From Streptomyces sp. NBC_01288 (GTDB lineage Bacteria; Actinomycetota; Actinomycetes; Streptomycetales; Streptomycetaceae): a DNA stretch of 64,000 nt. The translations under genes were made by a program, and so were the position numbers. The stretch lies in assembly GCF_035982055.1 (NCBI RefSeq), contig NZ_CP108427.1:3596001-3660000 (forward strand). The letters are read 5' to 3'. Below the pieces are notes generated by a model. That model did not search any database. It was not told the origin of the DNA and worked only from the letters and a program-made list of their open reading frames with translations. Shown piece by piece: positions 42,906 through 51,992 of this stretch (positions are counted from its first letter, which is position 1; each line of letters begins with the position of its first letter).

Positions 42906-43175
42906 ATGATCCTGGAAGCGCTCGGCTCCGCTGTGCTGGGTGTGCTGCTCGCGTGGGCCGCCACGCACCGGCTCGCACACCGTCTGCCGACCCGCCCCCT
43001 GGTGTTCTCCACGGGTGTCGCCGGAGCCCTTTTCGGTGACTTCGTCACCCACAGCGCGCTGGGCCCCGGCAGCGGCCTGGCGAGCCTGCTCGGCGCGGCG
43101 GTCGTCTCGGCGGCCTCGCTCTCGCTGCTCCTTCGACCCTCGCGACGGCTCCGGGGACGATCCGCCCCCGCCTAG
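42906..43175 (+). CDS. Small three-helix membrane protein
   Basis: The 89-residue protein starts at ATG 42906 (GTG at 42903 is alternative) with GGAGGG at 42891-42896. It has three hydrophobic helices, ALGSAVLGVLLAWAATHRLA, VFSTGVAGALFGDFV, and LASLLGAAVVSAASLSLLL, with a basic C-terminus. It resembles GlsB/YeaQ/YmgE-type small membrane proteins in size and pattern, but the match is weak. It is convergent with the ferritin-like gene. Confidence 0.6.
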   Translation: MILEALGSAVLGVLLAWAATHRLAHRLPTRPLVFSTGVAGALFGDFVTHSALGPGSGLASLLGAAVVSAASLSLLLRPSRRLRGRSAPA

Positions 43176-43218
43176 CCGCACCGGTCGCACTCCCCCGAAG
43201 CCGTAGCCGTAGCCGTGT

Positions 43219-43956
43219 CTACGCGGCGAGCCCCAGCGCCGCCATCCGCTTGGTGTGCGCCTCGGTGATCCGCGAGAACATCCGGCCCACCTCCGCGAGG
43301 TCGAAGCCGTCCGCCACGCCACCCACGAGCATCGTCGACAGCGCGTCCCGATCGGCGACAACCCGCTGGGACTGGGACAGCGCCTCACCCATCAACCGCC
43401 GTGCCCACAGGGCGAGTCGGCCCCCCACACGCGGTTCCGCGTCGATCGCCGCGCGCACCTTCTCCACGGCGAAGCTCGCGTGCCCGGTGTCGTCGAGGAC
43501 GCCGAGCACCAGCAGGCGGGAGTCCTTGTCGAGGCGGGCGGCGACCTCGCGGTAGAAGTCACTGGCGATCGAGTCGCCGACGTACGCCTTGACGAGGCCC
43601 TCCAGCCAGTCCGAGGGCGCCGTCTGCTTGTGGAAGCCGTCGAGTGCGGCGACGAACGGCTGCATCGCGTCGGTCGGCTCGGCACCGATCTCGGTGAGCC
43701 GGTCCCTGAGCTGCTCGAAGTGGTGGAACTCGGCCGACGCCATCTTCGCCAGCTCCGCCTTGTCCGCGAGCGTCGGCGCCAGCTTGGCGTCCTCCGCGAG
43801 CCGCTCGAACGCCGCCAGCTCGCCGTACGCGAGCGCGCCGAGCAGGTCCACGACCGCGTTGCGGTACTGCGGGTCGACGGAGGCCGTGGCCCAGTCCTGG
43901 GCGGCGACTCCGGTGGGTTCGGCGGGTGCGTCGGAGGCGTTGTCAGCGGTCGTCAT
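43219..43956 (-). CDS. Ferritin-like fold protein
   Basis: This is a 245-residue protein from ATG 43956; GTG 43965 is a possible alternative. The core is a four-helix bundle with Glu/His metal-ligand candidates in each helix: YGELAAFERL, ASAEFHHFEQLRD, DDTGHASFAVEK and the helix around YREVAARLD. This matches actinobacterial ferritin-like domains related to tRNA-hydroxylase (MiaE-like) and other diiron proteins. Whether it binds iron or acts as an enzyme is unknown. It diverges from the DEAD-box helicase. Confidence 0.8.
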   Translation of the reverse strand: MTTADNASDAPAEPTGVAAQDWATASVDPQYRNAVVDLLGALAYGELAAFERLAEDAKLAPTLADKAELAKMASAEFHHFEQLRDRLTEIGAEPTDAMQPFVAALDGFHKQTAPSDWLEGLVKAYVGDSIASDFYREVAARLDKDSRLLVLGVLDDTGHASFAVEKVRAAIDAEPRVGGRLALWARRLMGEALSQSQRVVADRDALSTMLVGGVADGFDLAEVGRMFSRITEAHTKRMAALGLAA

Positions 43957-44346
43957 GAAGCGCACAATAGCCCGCTCACAGCACGGCGGAAGTCCCTGGT
44001 CAATCAGTGTGACGACGACAACGTGACCAAATCGGCCAACGCATGTGCGTGATTCCGGGGTATGGTGGTAATGCGCCCGCCGAGTATTCGCCGGGCCGCA
44101 CGAATGAGGATGCCCGGTCGGTGGCCCGATCGGCTCCGACCCGACAGCCCTCCTCGCCCGTACGTGACAGTGCGTACGTCGTTCGGAGGGGGACCCTCAG
44201 CGGTTCGAGCGCTAGAGCGTCGGCAGTGGTCCCGTGCAGTACGGCTTGCCCTCGCGGGTTGTCCGTAAAGCAGCCGACGTCCCCGGCACGGTCCTGACAC
44301 GACCCCCGCGCTCGCCTCGCACCGCGCACACAGAAGAGGCAGCACC
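43957..44346. promoter_or_regulatory. Intergenic region, leader of the DEAD-box helicase
   Basis: About 390 bases without a convincing gene separate the divergent ferritin-like and helicase genes. A long 5' untranslated leader for the helicase is likely. I see no clear riboswitch or attenuator fold. The ribosome site AGAAGAGG (44332-44339) marks its end. Confidence 0.4.
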
Positions 44347-47109
44347 CTGACTACTTTCCGAGAGCTCGGAATCCTTCCCGAGACCGCTGAGGCCCTTGAG
44401 GCCGTCGGTATCGTCTCCCCCTTCCCGATCCAGGAGATGACGCTCCCCGTAGCCCTTTCCGGCACGGACGTCATCGGCCAGGCCAAGACCGGCACCGGCA
44501 AGACGCTGGGCTTCGGCCTCCCGCTCCTGGAGCGCGTGACCGTCCCCGCGGACGTCGAGGCCGGCCGGGCCAAGCCCGAGCAGCTGACCGACGCCCCGCA
44601 GGCACTCGTCGTGGTCCCCACGCGCGAGCTGTGCACGCAGGTCACGAACGACCTGCTGACCGCGGGCAAGGTGCGCAACGTACGCGTCCTCGCCATCTAC
44701 GGCGGCCGGGCCTACGAGCCGCAGGTCGAGGCGCTCCGCAAGGGCGTCGACGTCATCGTCGGCACCCCGGGCCGACTGCTGGACCTCGCGGGCCAGAAGA
44801 AGCTCGACCTCAAGCACATCCGGTCGCTCGTCCTGGACGAGGCCGACGAGATGCTCGACCTGGGCTTCCTGCCCGACGTCGAGAAGATCATCAACTTCCT
44901 GCCGGCCCGCCGTCAGACGATGCTGTTCTCGGCGACCATGCCGGGCGCCGTCATCGGTCTCGCGCGCCGCTACATGACGCAGCCCACGCACATCCGCGCC
45001 ACCTCGCCGGACGACGAGGGCGCGACGGTCGCGAACACCAAGCAGTTCATCTACCGCGCGCACAACATGGACAAGCCCGAGCTCGTCGCCCGCATCCTCC
45101 AGGCCGAGGGCCGGGGCCCGGTCATGGTCTTCTGCCGTACGAAGCGCACGGCGGCCGACCTCGCCGACCAGCTCCAGCAGCGCGGCTTCGCCTCCGGCGC
45201 GGTCCACGGCGACCTCGGCCAGGGCGCCCGCGAGCAGGCACTGCGCGCGTTCCGCAACGGCAAGGTGGACGTGCTCGTCTGCACCGACGTCGCCGCCCGC
45301 GGTATCGACGTCGAGGGCGTAACGCACGTCATCAACTACCAGTCCCCCGAGGACGAGAAGACCTACCTGCACCGCATCGGCCGCACCGGCCGCGCGGGCG
45401 CCAAGGGCATCGCGGTCACCCTCGTCGACTGGGACGACATCCCGCGCTGGCAGCTCATCAACAAGGCGCTGGACCTCGGTTTCCCGAACCCGCCGGAGAC
45501 GTACTCCACGTCCCCGCACTTCTTCGAGGAAATGAACATCGCCGCGGGCACCAAGGGTGTCCTGCCCCGCTCGGAGCGCACGCGCGCCGGGCTGGCCGCG
45601 GAGGAGGTCGAGGACCTCGGCGAGACCGGCGGTCGCGGCGGCCCGCGTGGCCGGGGCGGTCGCGATGGCGGTCGTGGCGGCCGTGACAGCGGTCGTGACG
45701 CCGGCAGGGGCGGTCGCGACAGCGGCCGTGACAACAGCCGCGACACCCGCGACGAGTCCCGTTCCGCCGACACCGAGCGCGCGGCACGCACCCCGCGCCG
45801 CCGCCGTCGTACCCGCAACGGCGCCCCGATGGAAGGGACTTCGGCGGCTACGGCCGTGACGTCGTCCTCTCCGGAGGAGACCGCGGTGGCCGCCTCCGAG
45901 GACACCGCGACCCGCACTCCGCGCCGCCGTCGCCGCAACCGCAACGGAGCGACGGGAGAGCAACTGCCGGCCACGACAGTCACCTCCACACCCGTCACGC
46001 CCGTGTCCGAGGTCGCGGAGAGCGCCGTAGCCACGGCTGAGGGTTCGACCCTGGACGCCCCGACGACGTCGCGCCGTCGGCGTACGCGGAAGTCGGCGGA
46101 GCCCGCGGTCGAGACCGCGGCAGTGACCCCGGTGGTCGAGGCCCCCGTGGCCGAGGCTCCGGTCGAGGAGACCAAGCCGCGCCGCCGGACCCGTAAGGCC
46201 GCACAGGCCGCGGAGCCGGTCGTCGAGGTCGCGACCCCCGCTGTCGCCGAACCCGCCGCCGTGGCCGCGGTCGACACGGCCGAGGCCGTCGAGGCCAAGC
46301 CGCGTCGGACCCGGGCGCGCAAGACCGCGGCTCCGGTCGAAGCGGCCGAGGTCGTCGACACGGTCGAGGCCGTCGAGGAGACCAAGCCGCGTCGCCGTAC
46401 CGCGACCCGCAAGGCCGTCGCCGACATCCCCGCGCAGGTGGTCGAGGAGCAGGGCGACGCCGTAGCGGCCGCGCCCCGGCGCCGTACCCGCAAGGTCGCG
46501 GAGCCGGTGGTGGAGGCCGTGGAGACGCCGGTCGTGGCGGAGACCAAGCCGCGGCGGACCCGGAAGACCGCGGCTCCGGCCGAGGTCGTCGCCGTGGACA
46601 CCGCCGAGGCCGTCGAGACGAAGCCGCGCCGCACTCGCAAGACGGCCGCCGCTGTTGCCGTAGAGGCTCCGGTGGAGGTCGCCGAGGTCAAGCCGCGTCG
46701 CACTCGCAAGACCGCGGTTGCCGCCGAGGCCGCCGTGGACACGGTCGAGGCCGTCGAGAGCAAGCCGCGCCGGACCCGTAAGACGGCCGCTGCCGTTGCC
46801 ATAGAGGCACCTGCGGAGGTCGTCGCCGAGGCCAAGCCGCGTCGGACCCGTAAGGCGGCGGTTGCCGCTGTCGACACGGCCGAGGCTGTCGAGGCCAAGC
46901 CCCGTCGGGCCCTCAAGACGGCGGCCACCGCCGAGATCCCGGCGCAGGTTGCCGAGGAGGCGGAGGTCAAGCCGCGTCGCCGTACGACCCGCAAGGCCGC
47001 CGAGGCCCCGGTCGTGACGGAGACGGCGGAGGCGCCCGAGGCCAAGCCGAGGGTGCGCCGCCCGCGCAAGACCGCGGCGACGGCCGCAGTCGAGGCCACC
47101 GAGGGCTGA
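44347..47109 (+). CDS. DEAD-box RNA helicase with long basic repeat tail
   Basis: This is a 920-residue protein starting at CTG 44347. That is the only plausible start near AGAAGAGG (7-base spacing); no ATG or GTG begins the conserved sequence TTFRELGILPETAEALEAV. Motifs: Q motif SPFPIQEMTLP, Walker A AKTGTGKT (46-53), VLDEADEMLDLGF (DEAD, about 164), FSATMP, and HRIGRTGRAG. After the helicase core come RGG-type repeats (GRGGPRGRGGRDGGRGGRDS, about residues 425-475). A 440-residue Ala/Val/Glu/Lys/Arg tail follows with about 12 copies of a KPRRTRK-like basic motif. It is the DeaD/CsdA/RhlE class: ATP-dependent RNA remodelling, ribosome assembly or cold adaptation. The tail probably binds RNA or DNA. 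Confidence 0.88.
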   Translation: MTTFRELGILPETAEALEAVGIVSPFPIQEMTLPVALSGTDVIGQAKTGTGKTLGFGLPLLERVTVPADVEAGRAKPEQLTDAPQALVVVPTRELCTQVTNDLLTAGKVRNVRVLAIYGGRAYEPQVEALRKGVDVIVGTPGRLLDLAGQKKLDLKHIRSLVLDEADEMLDLGFLPDVEKIINFLPARRQTMLFSATMPGAVIGLARRYMTQPTHIRATSPDDEGATVANTKQFIYRAHNMDKPELVARILQAEGRGPVMVFCRTKRTAADLADQLQQRGFASGAVHGDLGQGAREQALRAFRNGKVDVLVCTDVAARGIDVEGVTHVINYQSPEDEKTYLHRIGRTGRAGAKGIAVTLVDWDDIPRWQLINKALDLGFPNPPETYSTSPHFFEEMNIAAGTKGVLPRSERTRAGLAAEEVEDLGETGGRGGPRGRGGRDGGRGGRDSGRDAGRGGRDSGRDNSRDTRDESRSADTERAARTPRRRRRTRNGAPMEGTSAATAVTSSSPEETAVAASEDTATRTPRRRRRNRNGATGEQLPATTVTSTPVTPVSEVAESAVATAEGSTLDAPTTSRRRRTRKSAEPAVETAAVTPVVEAPVAEAPVEETKPRRRTRKAAQAAEPVVEVATPAVAEPAAVAAVDTAEAVEAKPRRTRARKTAAPVEAAEVVDTVEAVEETKPRRRTATRKAVADIPAQVVEEQGDAVAAAPRRRTRKVAEPVVEAVETPVVAETKPRRTRKTAAPAEVVAVDTAEAVETKPRRTRKTAAAVAVEAPVEVAEVKPRRTRKTAVAAEAAVDTVEAVESKPRRTRKTAAAVAIEAPAEVVAEAKPRRTRKAAVAAVDTAEAVEAKPRRALKTAATAEIPAQVAEEAEVKPRRRTTRKAAEAPVVTETAEAPEAKPRVRRPRKTAATAAVEATEG
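46165..47090 (+). repeat. Coding repeat array of basic KPRRTRK motifs
   Basis: Some 12 copies of a motif like EAKPRRTRKTAA, separated by 15-30 residues of Ala/Val/Glu-rich linker such as VDTAEAVE, fill the C-terminal tail of the DEAD-box helicase. The DNA repeats are degenerate, and the last copies diverge (KPRVRRPRK). Confidence 0.8.
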
Positions 47110-47120
47110 CCAGCTCAGTG

Positions 47121-47165
47121 ACGCCGATGGCCCGGTCCACTTCACGTGGGTCGGGCCATCGGCGT
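47121..47165 (+). terminator. Terminator after the DEAD-box helicase
   Basis: A 14-bp perfect stem (47121-47134 with 47152-47165) with a 17-base loop lies 11 bases past the stop. Confidence 0.75.
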
Positions 47166-47238
47166 TCCACCAGCCCGTCAACCCCGGTCACACCCTCCCG
47201 TCCCCCTCGCGCTCAGGCTCGCCGGTTAACCTCTACCC

Positions 47239-48117
47239 ATGAGTAGGCCCCCTTCCTTCACCCCGCCCCCCGGCGCTCGCGCGTACCCCCTGCGGACCGC
47301 TCGCGGTGAGTTCGCCGTCGTGGACTCGCCCGTGGGCGACGGTGTCGAGCCGAAGGGGGTCGCGCTGCTGCTGCCGGGGTTCACCGGGAGCAAGGAGGAC
47401 TTCAACCCGTTGCACGAGGCGTTCGGGGCGCGCGGGTACCGGACCGTGGCCGTGGACGGGCGGGGCCAGTACGAGACGGACGGCCCCGCGGACGACGAAT
47501 CCCCTTACGCCCAGGACGAGTTGGCGCGGGACGTGCTCGCGCTGGCCGAGACCGTGGGCGCGCCGGTGCATCTCCTCGGGCACTCCTTCGGCGGGCACAT
47601 CGCGCGGGCGGCCGTACTCCTCGACCCCATGCCGTTCGTGTCGCTGACGCTGATGTCGTCGGGGCCGGCGGAGATCTCGGCCTCCCAGCAGCAGCGCGCG
47701 AAGCTGTTGCGGGACGCGCTCGCCGTGATGTCGATGGCCGAGGTGTGGGACGCGATCCAGGCGATGGAGACGCCGCAGGAGACCGAGACCGGCGGTGCGC
47801 TGGACGAGGGTCTCGACGACCGGGCCGACCTGCGCCGCCGCTGGCTGGGCACCAAGCCGGCTCAACTCCTGGCCGCCGGACGGCAGTTGTGCGGAGAGCC
47901 GGACCGGGTCGCCGAACTGGCCGCCGTCCCCCTCCCCGTCCACGTCCTGTCGGGCGCGCGCGACGACACCTGGCCGGTGCCGCTCCTGGACGACATGGCC
48001 GTACGGCTGAAGGCGCGGCGGACGGTCATCGCACGGGCCGAGCACTCACCGAACACGGACCAGCCGACCGCGACGGCCAAGGCGATCGCCGACTTCTGGG
48101 ACGGCAACTCCCGCTAG
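47239..48117 (+). CDS. Alpha/beta hydrolase
   Basis: The 292-residue protein starts at ATG 47239. The fold markers are LLLPGFTGSKEDF (oxyanion), LLGHSFGGHIARAA (nucleophile elbow with Ser), VHVLSGARDDTWPV (acid) and IARAEHSPNTDQP (His). There is no signal peptide, so it is cytosolic. It is convergent with the NYN protein with a 7-base gap. No substrate is inferable. Confidence 0.87.
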   Translation: MSRPPSFTPPPGARAYPLRTARGEFAVVDSPVGDGVEPKGVALLLPGFTGSKEDFNPLHEAFGARGYRTVAVDGRGQYETDGPADDESPYAQDELARDVLALAETVGAPVHLLGHSFGGHIARAAVLLDPMPFVSLTLMSSGPAEISASQQQRAKLLRDALAVMSMAEVWDAIQAMETPQETETGGALDEGLDDRADLRRRWLGTKPAQLLAAGRQLCGEPDRVAELAAVPLPVHVLSGARDDTWPVPLLDDMAVRLKARRTVIARAEHSPNTDQPTATAKAIADFWDGNSR

Positions 48118-48124
48118 ACAGCGG

Positions 48125-49028
48125 TCAGTACTGCGTCTGCAAGTGCTCCCAGAACCCGTCCCGCAGCGCCCGCCGCAGATCGGCCTGCCCGCGCAGGGAG
48201 TACTGCAACAGCCCCTCCGCCTCGACCAACAGGTCCTGGTCGACGGACCCCGGCAGATACGGATGCCCGGGCAGCAGCTCCACCAGCGCTTCCCTCCCCC
48301 GCGCCGCGAGCCACTTCGCCGCGATCTGCGCGCCGACGAAGCGGACGTCGTCGCGGGTGGGCCGGGTGGCGGTGGCCTCGTAGACGGCGGACGCGCGCCG
48401 GGAGACGTACGGCTTGAAGAAGTCGAGGTCGAAGGTGCGCTGACTGTCGACCTCCCAGAGGAGCGGCTCCGCCTGGTTACGGCCTTCCGGCGCCTCGATG
48501 CCCCACAAGTGGACGCGGGCGCCGTACCCTTGGGCCGCCTCGACCGCCGAGACGAGGTCCTCGTCGCCGCCGATGAGGGCCGCGTCGCTGATGGCGCGGT
48601 GCCGGGCGAGGGACTCCAGGTCGGAGCGGATGAGTGAATCGACGCCCTTCTGCTGGTTGTTGGCGTTGAGGTTGCCCAACCGCACCTTCACGTCCGGGAG
48701 TTCGGCGATGGTCTGCTGCTCCGAGGTGTGGATGCGCCGCCGGGCACCGTCGTACCAGTACACCCGCAGCAGTCGGCTGTCCGCGAAGATCGTGCGGGCC
48801 TTGTCGATGAGCGCCTCGATGAGGCCCTCGGCGTCGAGGTCGAAGGTGCGTCGGTCCTCGGTCCCGGAGACGAGCCGGCCCGCGGCTGCATACAAATACC
48901 CGGCGTCGACGAAGATCGCATGCGTCGAGGGCGTCTTCGCCACTTCGGCGAGCATGCGCTGCAACAGCTCGTTCGTGCGGTCGAGGCGGGCGCTGAGGGC
49001 CGCGAGGTCGTCGTTCATCGCCTCCATT
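48125..49028 (-). CDS. NYN-domain (LabA/PIN-like) ribonuclease-type protein
   Basis: This is a 300-residue protein from ATG 49028 (MEAMNDDL); a start at 49019 is equally possible. After a coiled-coil-like N-terminus (DLAALSARLDRTNELLQRML) comes the NYN domain: HAIFVDAGYLYAAAG (first Asp), VYWYDGARR, KGVDSLIRSDLESLA and SDAALIGGDEDLVSAVEAAQ (GDxD acidic cluster), then VHLWGIEAP. NYN domains are PIN-like metal-dependent RNases. The C-terminal 100 residues are a conserved extension. The RNA target is unknown. Confidence 0.85.
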
Positions 49029-49214
49029 GTCCCGGCGGTCACGCTGCGAACACAACCGGTCCCGGTCAGTCTCGCGGCGATCTCTTACCAGTCAGTAATT
49101 AGGCGTTCGAAAAATTTCCTTAGCGTAGGGAATGTTTGTAACACGCATCCCGTTGACTACATACGTAACCGAGTAGTTCTCCTCAGGAGGATGACCAGAC
49201 GAAGGGAGAAGCCC
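49029..49214 (+). promoter_or_regulatory. AT-rich promoter region of the 50-residue small protein
   Basis: This gap is distinctly AT-rich against its surroundings (GTCAGTAATTAGGCG, then GAAAAATTTCCTTAG). A -35-like TTGACT lies at about 49153-49158, but the -10 is uncertain. A CTCCTCAGGAGG palindrome at about 49178-49190 precedes the ribosome site GAAGGGAGAA by about 12 bases and could mask it in a hairpin. Confidence 0.45.
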
Positions 49215-49367
49215 ATGCGCTTCGAAATCATGCGTCTCGACGAGGTCGACGGCACCACCGTGGACAGCACCGTCGTGGACGCCGCCTCCGTCAATCGGAT
49301 CGTGCAACAGGCTGCCGCCATAGGACAGCGCCTGTGGATCCGCCCCGCCGAGACCAAGGCCTCGTAA
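49215..49367 (+). CDS. Conserved 50-residue small protein
   Basis: The protein starts at ATG 49215 with GAAGGGAGAA upstream, reads MRFEIMRLDEVDG, TTVDSTVVDAASVNRIV and QQAAAIGQRLWIRPAE, and ends KAS. I recall close relatives across streptomycetes with the same opening, but do not know a function. The pattern (beta strand, helix, Trp-Ile-Arg end) suggests a folded mini-protein, not a leader. A terminator lies about 110 bases downstream, after a run of short GACGACGTAA-type repeats. Confidence 0.75.
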   Translation: MRFEIMRLDEVDGTTVDSTVVDAASVNRIVQQAAAIGQRLWIRPAETKAS

Positions 49368-49479
49368 CACCGAGGCCGCGCAACACCTACGACGCAACCG
49401 CAAGACCGACGACGTAACACTGACGACGTAATACCTACGACAGAGCCCGCGACTCTCATACGGATCGCGACCACACTTC
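49368..49479. repeat. Short direct repeats after the small-protein gene
   Basis: The stretch carries repeats of a CGACGTAAYACNKACGAC-like unit: CCTACGACGCAACC, CGACGACGTAACACTGACG and ACGACGTAATACCTACGAC. No coding potential is seen. Confidence 0.5.
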
Positions 49480-49517
49480 AGAACCCCCGTACGGCACCGA
49501 CGCCGTGCGGGGGTTCT
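49480..49517. terminator. Bidirectional terminator before marC
   Basis: A 16-bp stem with one G-T pair (49480-49495 with 49502-49517) is followed by GCGTT. It lies between the convergent small-protein gene and the MarC gene. Confidence 0.8.
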
Positions 49518-49541
49518 GCGTTGCGCCAGGCGCCGGGGGGC

Positions 49542-50147
49542 TCAGCTCGCGCGGATCACCTGGGTGATCCCGTTGATGATCTGCTGCACGGCGATGGCGG
49601 ACAGCATCATCCCGGCGAGCCGTGTCACCAGCACCACCCCGCCGTCCTTGATGACCCGGATGATCAGCAGTGAGTACCGCATCACCACCCACAGCACGAC
49701 ATGGATGGCGAGGATCGCGGTCCACACCGACACCTGCGTGGCCACGCTGTCGGCCTTCTGCACGGCGAGGATGACGGACACGATCGCACCGGGCCCGGCG
49801 AGCAGCGGCATGCCCAGCGGTACGAGGGCGACGTTGACGTCCTTGGTCTGCTTGGGCTCGTCGGTCTTGCCGGTGAGCAGGTCGAGCGCGATGAGCAGGA
49901 GCAGCAGCCCGCCCGCGATCATCAGCGCGGGCACGGAGACGTGCAGATAGTCGAGGATCTGATGCCCGAGCAGCCCGAAGACGGTGATGACACCACCGGC
50001 GACACACACGGCCTGGAAGGCCATCCGCTTCTGCACCTTGGACGGTCGTCCGGAGGTCAGCGCGAGGAAGATCGGGGTGATCCCAGGGGGATCCATGATG
50101 ACAAAAAGGGTCAGGAAGAGGGAGCCGAAGACGGCGACGTCGAACAT
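49542..50147 (-). CDS. MarC-family integral membrane protein
   Basis: The 201-residue protein has six hydrophobic helices. It starts MFDVAVFGSLFLTLFVIMDP followed by PGITPIFLAL, the MarC/UPF0056 opening, and includes VPLGMPLLAGPGAIVSVIL, the diagnostic central motif. MarC proteins were once linked to multiple antibiotic resistance, but their function is unsettled. The PHP-domain gene ends 60 bases upstream of its start, so cotranscription is likely. Confidence 0.9.
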   Translation of the reverse strand: MFDVAVFGSLFLTLFVIMDPPGITPIFLALTSGRPSKVQKRMAFQAVCVAGGVITVFGLLGHQILDYLHVSVPALMIAGGLLLLLIALDLLTGKTDEPKQTKDVNVALVPLGMPLLAGPGAIVSVILAVQKADSVATQVSVWTAILAIHVVLWVVMRYSLLIIRVIKDGGVVLVTRLAGMMLSAIAVQQIINGITQVIRAS

Positions 50148-50206
50148 GGGTGAGCCACGAGCCTTGCAGGTGAGAGTGAGCGGAGACGAACGGACGGAGG
50201 CGGGCG

Positions 50207-51064
50207 TCAGACTCCGCCGGCCCCCGGCACCGGGAACGCCCCGGTGGCGCGCCGCGTGATCTCGCCGTACACCTCGGGATCGGTCGTGTACTCCCCGAGC
50301 TGCACGCTCTTCCGGCTCCCGTGGTAGTCACTGGACCCGGTGGCCAGCAGTCCGAGCTCCTTGGCGAGCCCCCGCAACCGCACCCGAGTCTCGGCGTCAT
50401 GGTCCATGTGCTCGACCTCGATACCGTCGAGCCCGGCGGCAGCCATCTCGGCAATGGCGGCCTCGGGCACGGTGTGCCCGCGCTTACTGGCACCCGGGTG
50501 CGCGAACACGGTCACGCCCCCCGCGGCCTTCACCAGCCGAATCGCCTCAAACGGATCGGTCTCGTGCTTGGCCACATGAGCGCGCCCACCGTCGGCGAGC
50601 CACTCCCCCGTGAACGCGTCGTTCACCGTGGGCACAACACCCAACTCAACCAACGCGGTGGCGACATGAGGCCGCCCGACCGACCCTTCCCCGGCGATCC
50701 GGGCAACCTGCTCCCAGGTAACCGGCACACCCAGTTCCTGAAGCCGCCCCACCATGGCCCGAGCCCGAGGCACCCGATCGTCCCGAACCAGCTCCCGCTC
50801 GGCGAGCAGAGCAGGTTCCTCCGGGTCGAAGAGGTAGGCCAGCAGATGCATGGACACCCCGTCGATCCGACAGGACATCTCGGCCCCGGTGACAAGGGTG
50901 AGCCCCGAGGGCAACGCCTCGATCGCCTCCGCATACCCACGACTGGTGTCGTGATCGGTCAGCGCGACAACGTCCAGCCCAGCAGCCCCGGCATTCCGCA
51001 CCAGCTCAGCGGGCGTGTCCGTACCGTCGGAGGCCATGGAGTGGGTGTGCAGATCGATACGCAC
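50207..51064 (-). CDS. PHP-domain phosphoesterase
   Basis: This is a 285-residue protein from GTG 51064 with GGAG upstream. The metal-binding motifs are RIDLHTHSMASDG (HxH), ALTDHDT, TGAEMSC (Glu), FAHPGASKRG (His) and SSDYHGSRKSV (DxH). These define the trinuclear PHP family, related to YciV/RNase AM and to nucleoside 3',5'-bisphosphate phosphatases. A role in 3'-phosphoadenosine phosphate or RNA 5'-end processing is plausible by family. It precedes marC. Confidence 0.9.
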   Translation of the reverse strand: MRIDLHTHSMASDGTDTPAELVRNAGAAGLDVVALTDHDTSRGYAEAIEALPSGLTLVTGAEMSCRIDGVSMHLLAYLFDPEEPALLAERELVRDDRVPRARAMVGRLQELGVPVTWEQVARIAGEGSVGRPHVATALVELGVVPTVNDAFTGEWLADGGRAHVAKHETDPFEAIRLVKAAGGVTVFAHPGASKRGHTVPEAAIAEMAAAGLDGIEVEHMDHDAETRVRLRGLAKELGLLATGSSDYHGSRKSVQLGEYTTDPEVYGEITRRATGAFPVPGAGGV

Positions 51065-51238
51065 GCGCAAGCTCCAACCGGTGACAGTACGAAAAAGGGA
51101 CCCCTCAAGGGTAACGGCATCCCCGGGGGCCTCATGAACACCGCGTAGGGCAGCCAACCAAGGGGCGCGGGGAACGGCGCGACCAGCCACAACGGACCCG
51201 CACCCGCCCCACAACAGAACCAGGCACCCCCCTAGGCG

Positions 51239-51880
51239 CTACGGCTTAAGCAAGCGCGGCGACAACGCCCCACACGGCACGAGATCAACCTCGGCCCCCG
51301 CATCCCGCAAATCCGTAAGCACCAGCTCGTCATACATCAACAACCCCGACTGCTCAGGCCACACAACGGCCCACAGCCACAACCCCAACGCCTCCCCCGC
51401 AAACACCGCCCGATCATCCGGCGCCGTGGAGACATGCCACAACGGCGTAGGCCGCCCCGCAGCGAGCAACTTCGCCTGAGGAGGCTTCTCGACGTTCATA
51501 TAGGGCCCAGGGTCCGGCCCGTCGATCCCCGCATACCGCGCCCCGAGCCCGACCCCCAGCTCCTCGGCGACAAGGATCAACTCCCCGATCCCCCCAAGGG
51601 GCCCCGGCCCGGAACACGCAACGGCCGTAGCCCGCCCCCCACTACGGTCGTCCCCCGCACAGGCCACGCCCGTGAACAGCCATCCGACCGGCAACGGCCA
51701 CGGCATCCACACCGGCACCTTCGTCCGGTGCACCACGACACTGAGCGCCTCGACGCTGGGCGGGATCACGGGCTGCAGCGGATGCACCGTCCCGTGGAGA
51801 TCGCACTGCCAGGAATCGGCGAAGAGTCCGGGAGCCCTGACCCGGCCACCACACTTCGGGCAACTGGGTTCGCCCCTCAT
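51239..51880 (-). CDS. DUF6758 family protein with zinc ribbon
   Basis: This is a 213-residue protein from ATG 51880; a GTG at 51904 would add eight residues. The N-terminus carries CPKCGGRV and, further on, WQCDLHG, a likely CxxC...CxxH zinc site. The remainder is alpha/beta, rich in Gly and Trp (VGWLFTGVACAGDDRSGGRA, GLWLWAVVWPEQ), with no obvious catalytic motif. I associate this with a streptomycete-conserved family of unknown function (DUF6758 in current nomenclature, from memory). Confidence 0.65.
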   Translation of the reverse strand: MRGEPSCPKCGGRVRAPGLFADSWQCDLHGTVHPLQPVIPPSVEALSVVVHRTKVPVWMPWPLPVGWLFTGVACAGDDRSGGRATAVACSGPGPLGGIGELILVAEELGVGLGARYAGIDGPDPGPYMNVEKPPQAKLLAAGRPTPLWHVSTAPDDRAVFAGEALGLWLWAVVWPEQSGLLMYDELVLTDLRDAGAEVDLVPCGALSPRLLKP

Positions 51881-51992
51881 AGGGCCCCACGGTCCTACCC
51901 TCACCCGCGCACGTCAAGGACGATCACCCGTCCGGCCGGGACCACTCACGGAGCGAAACCAGGACCACACACCGAGCGAAACTAGATGTAAC

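Noticed and set aside
44212..47181. Large minus-strand frame opposite the DEAD-box helicase
   Set aside because: It reads as low-complexity Gly/Leu/Arg repeats created by the opposite strand's repeat tail. The plus strand contains all helicase motifs.
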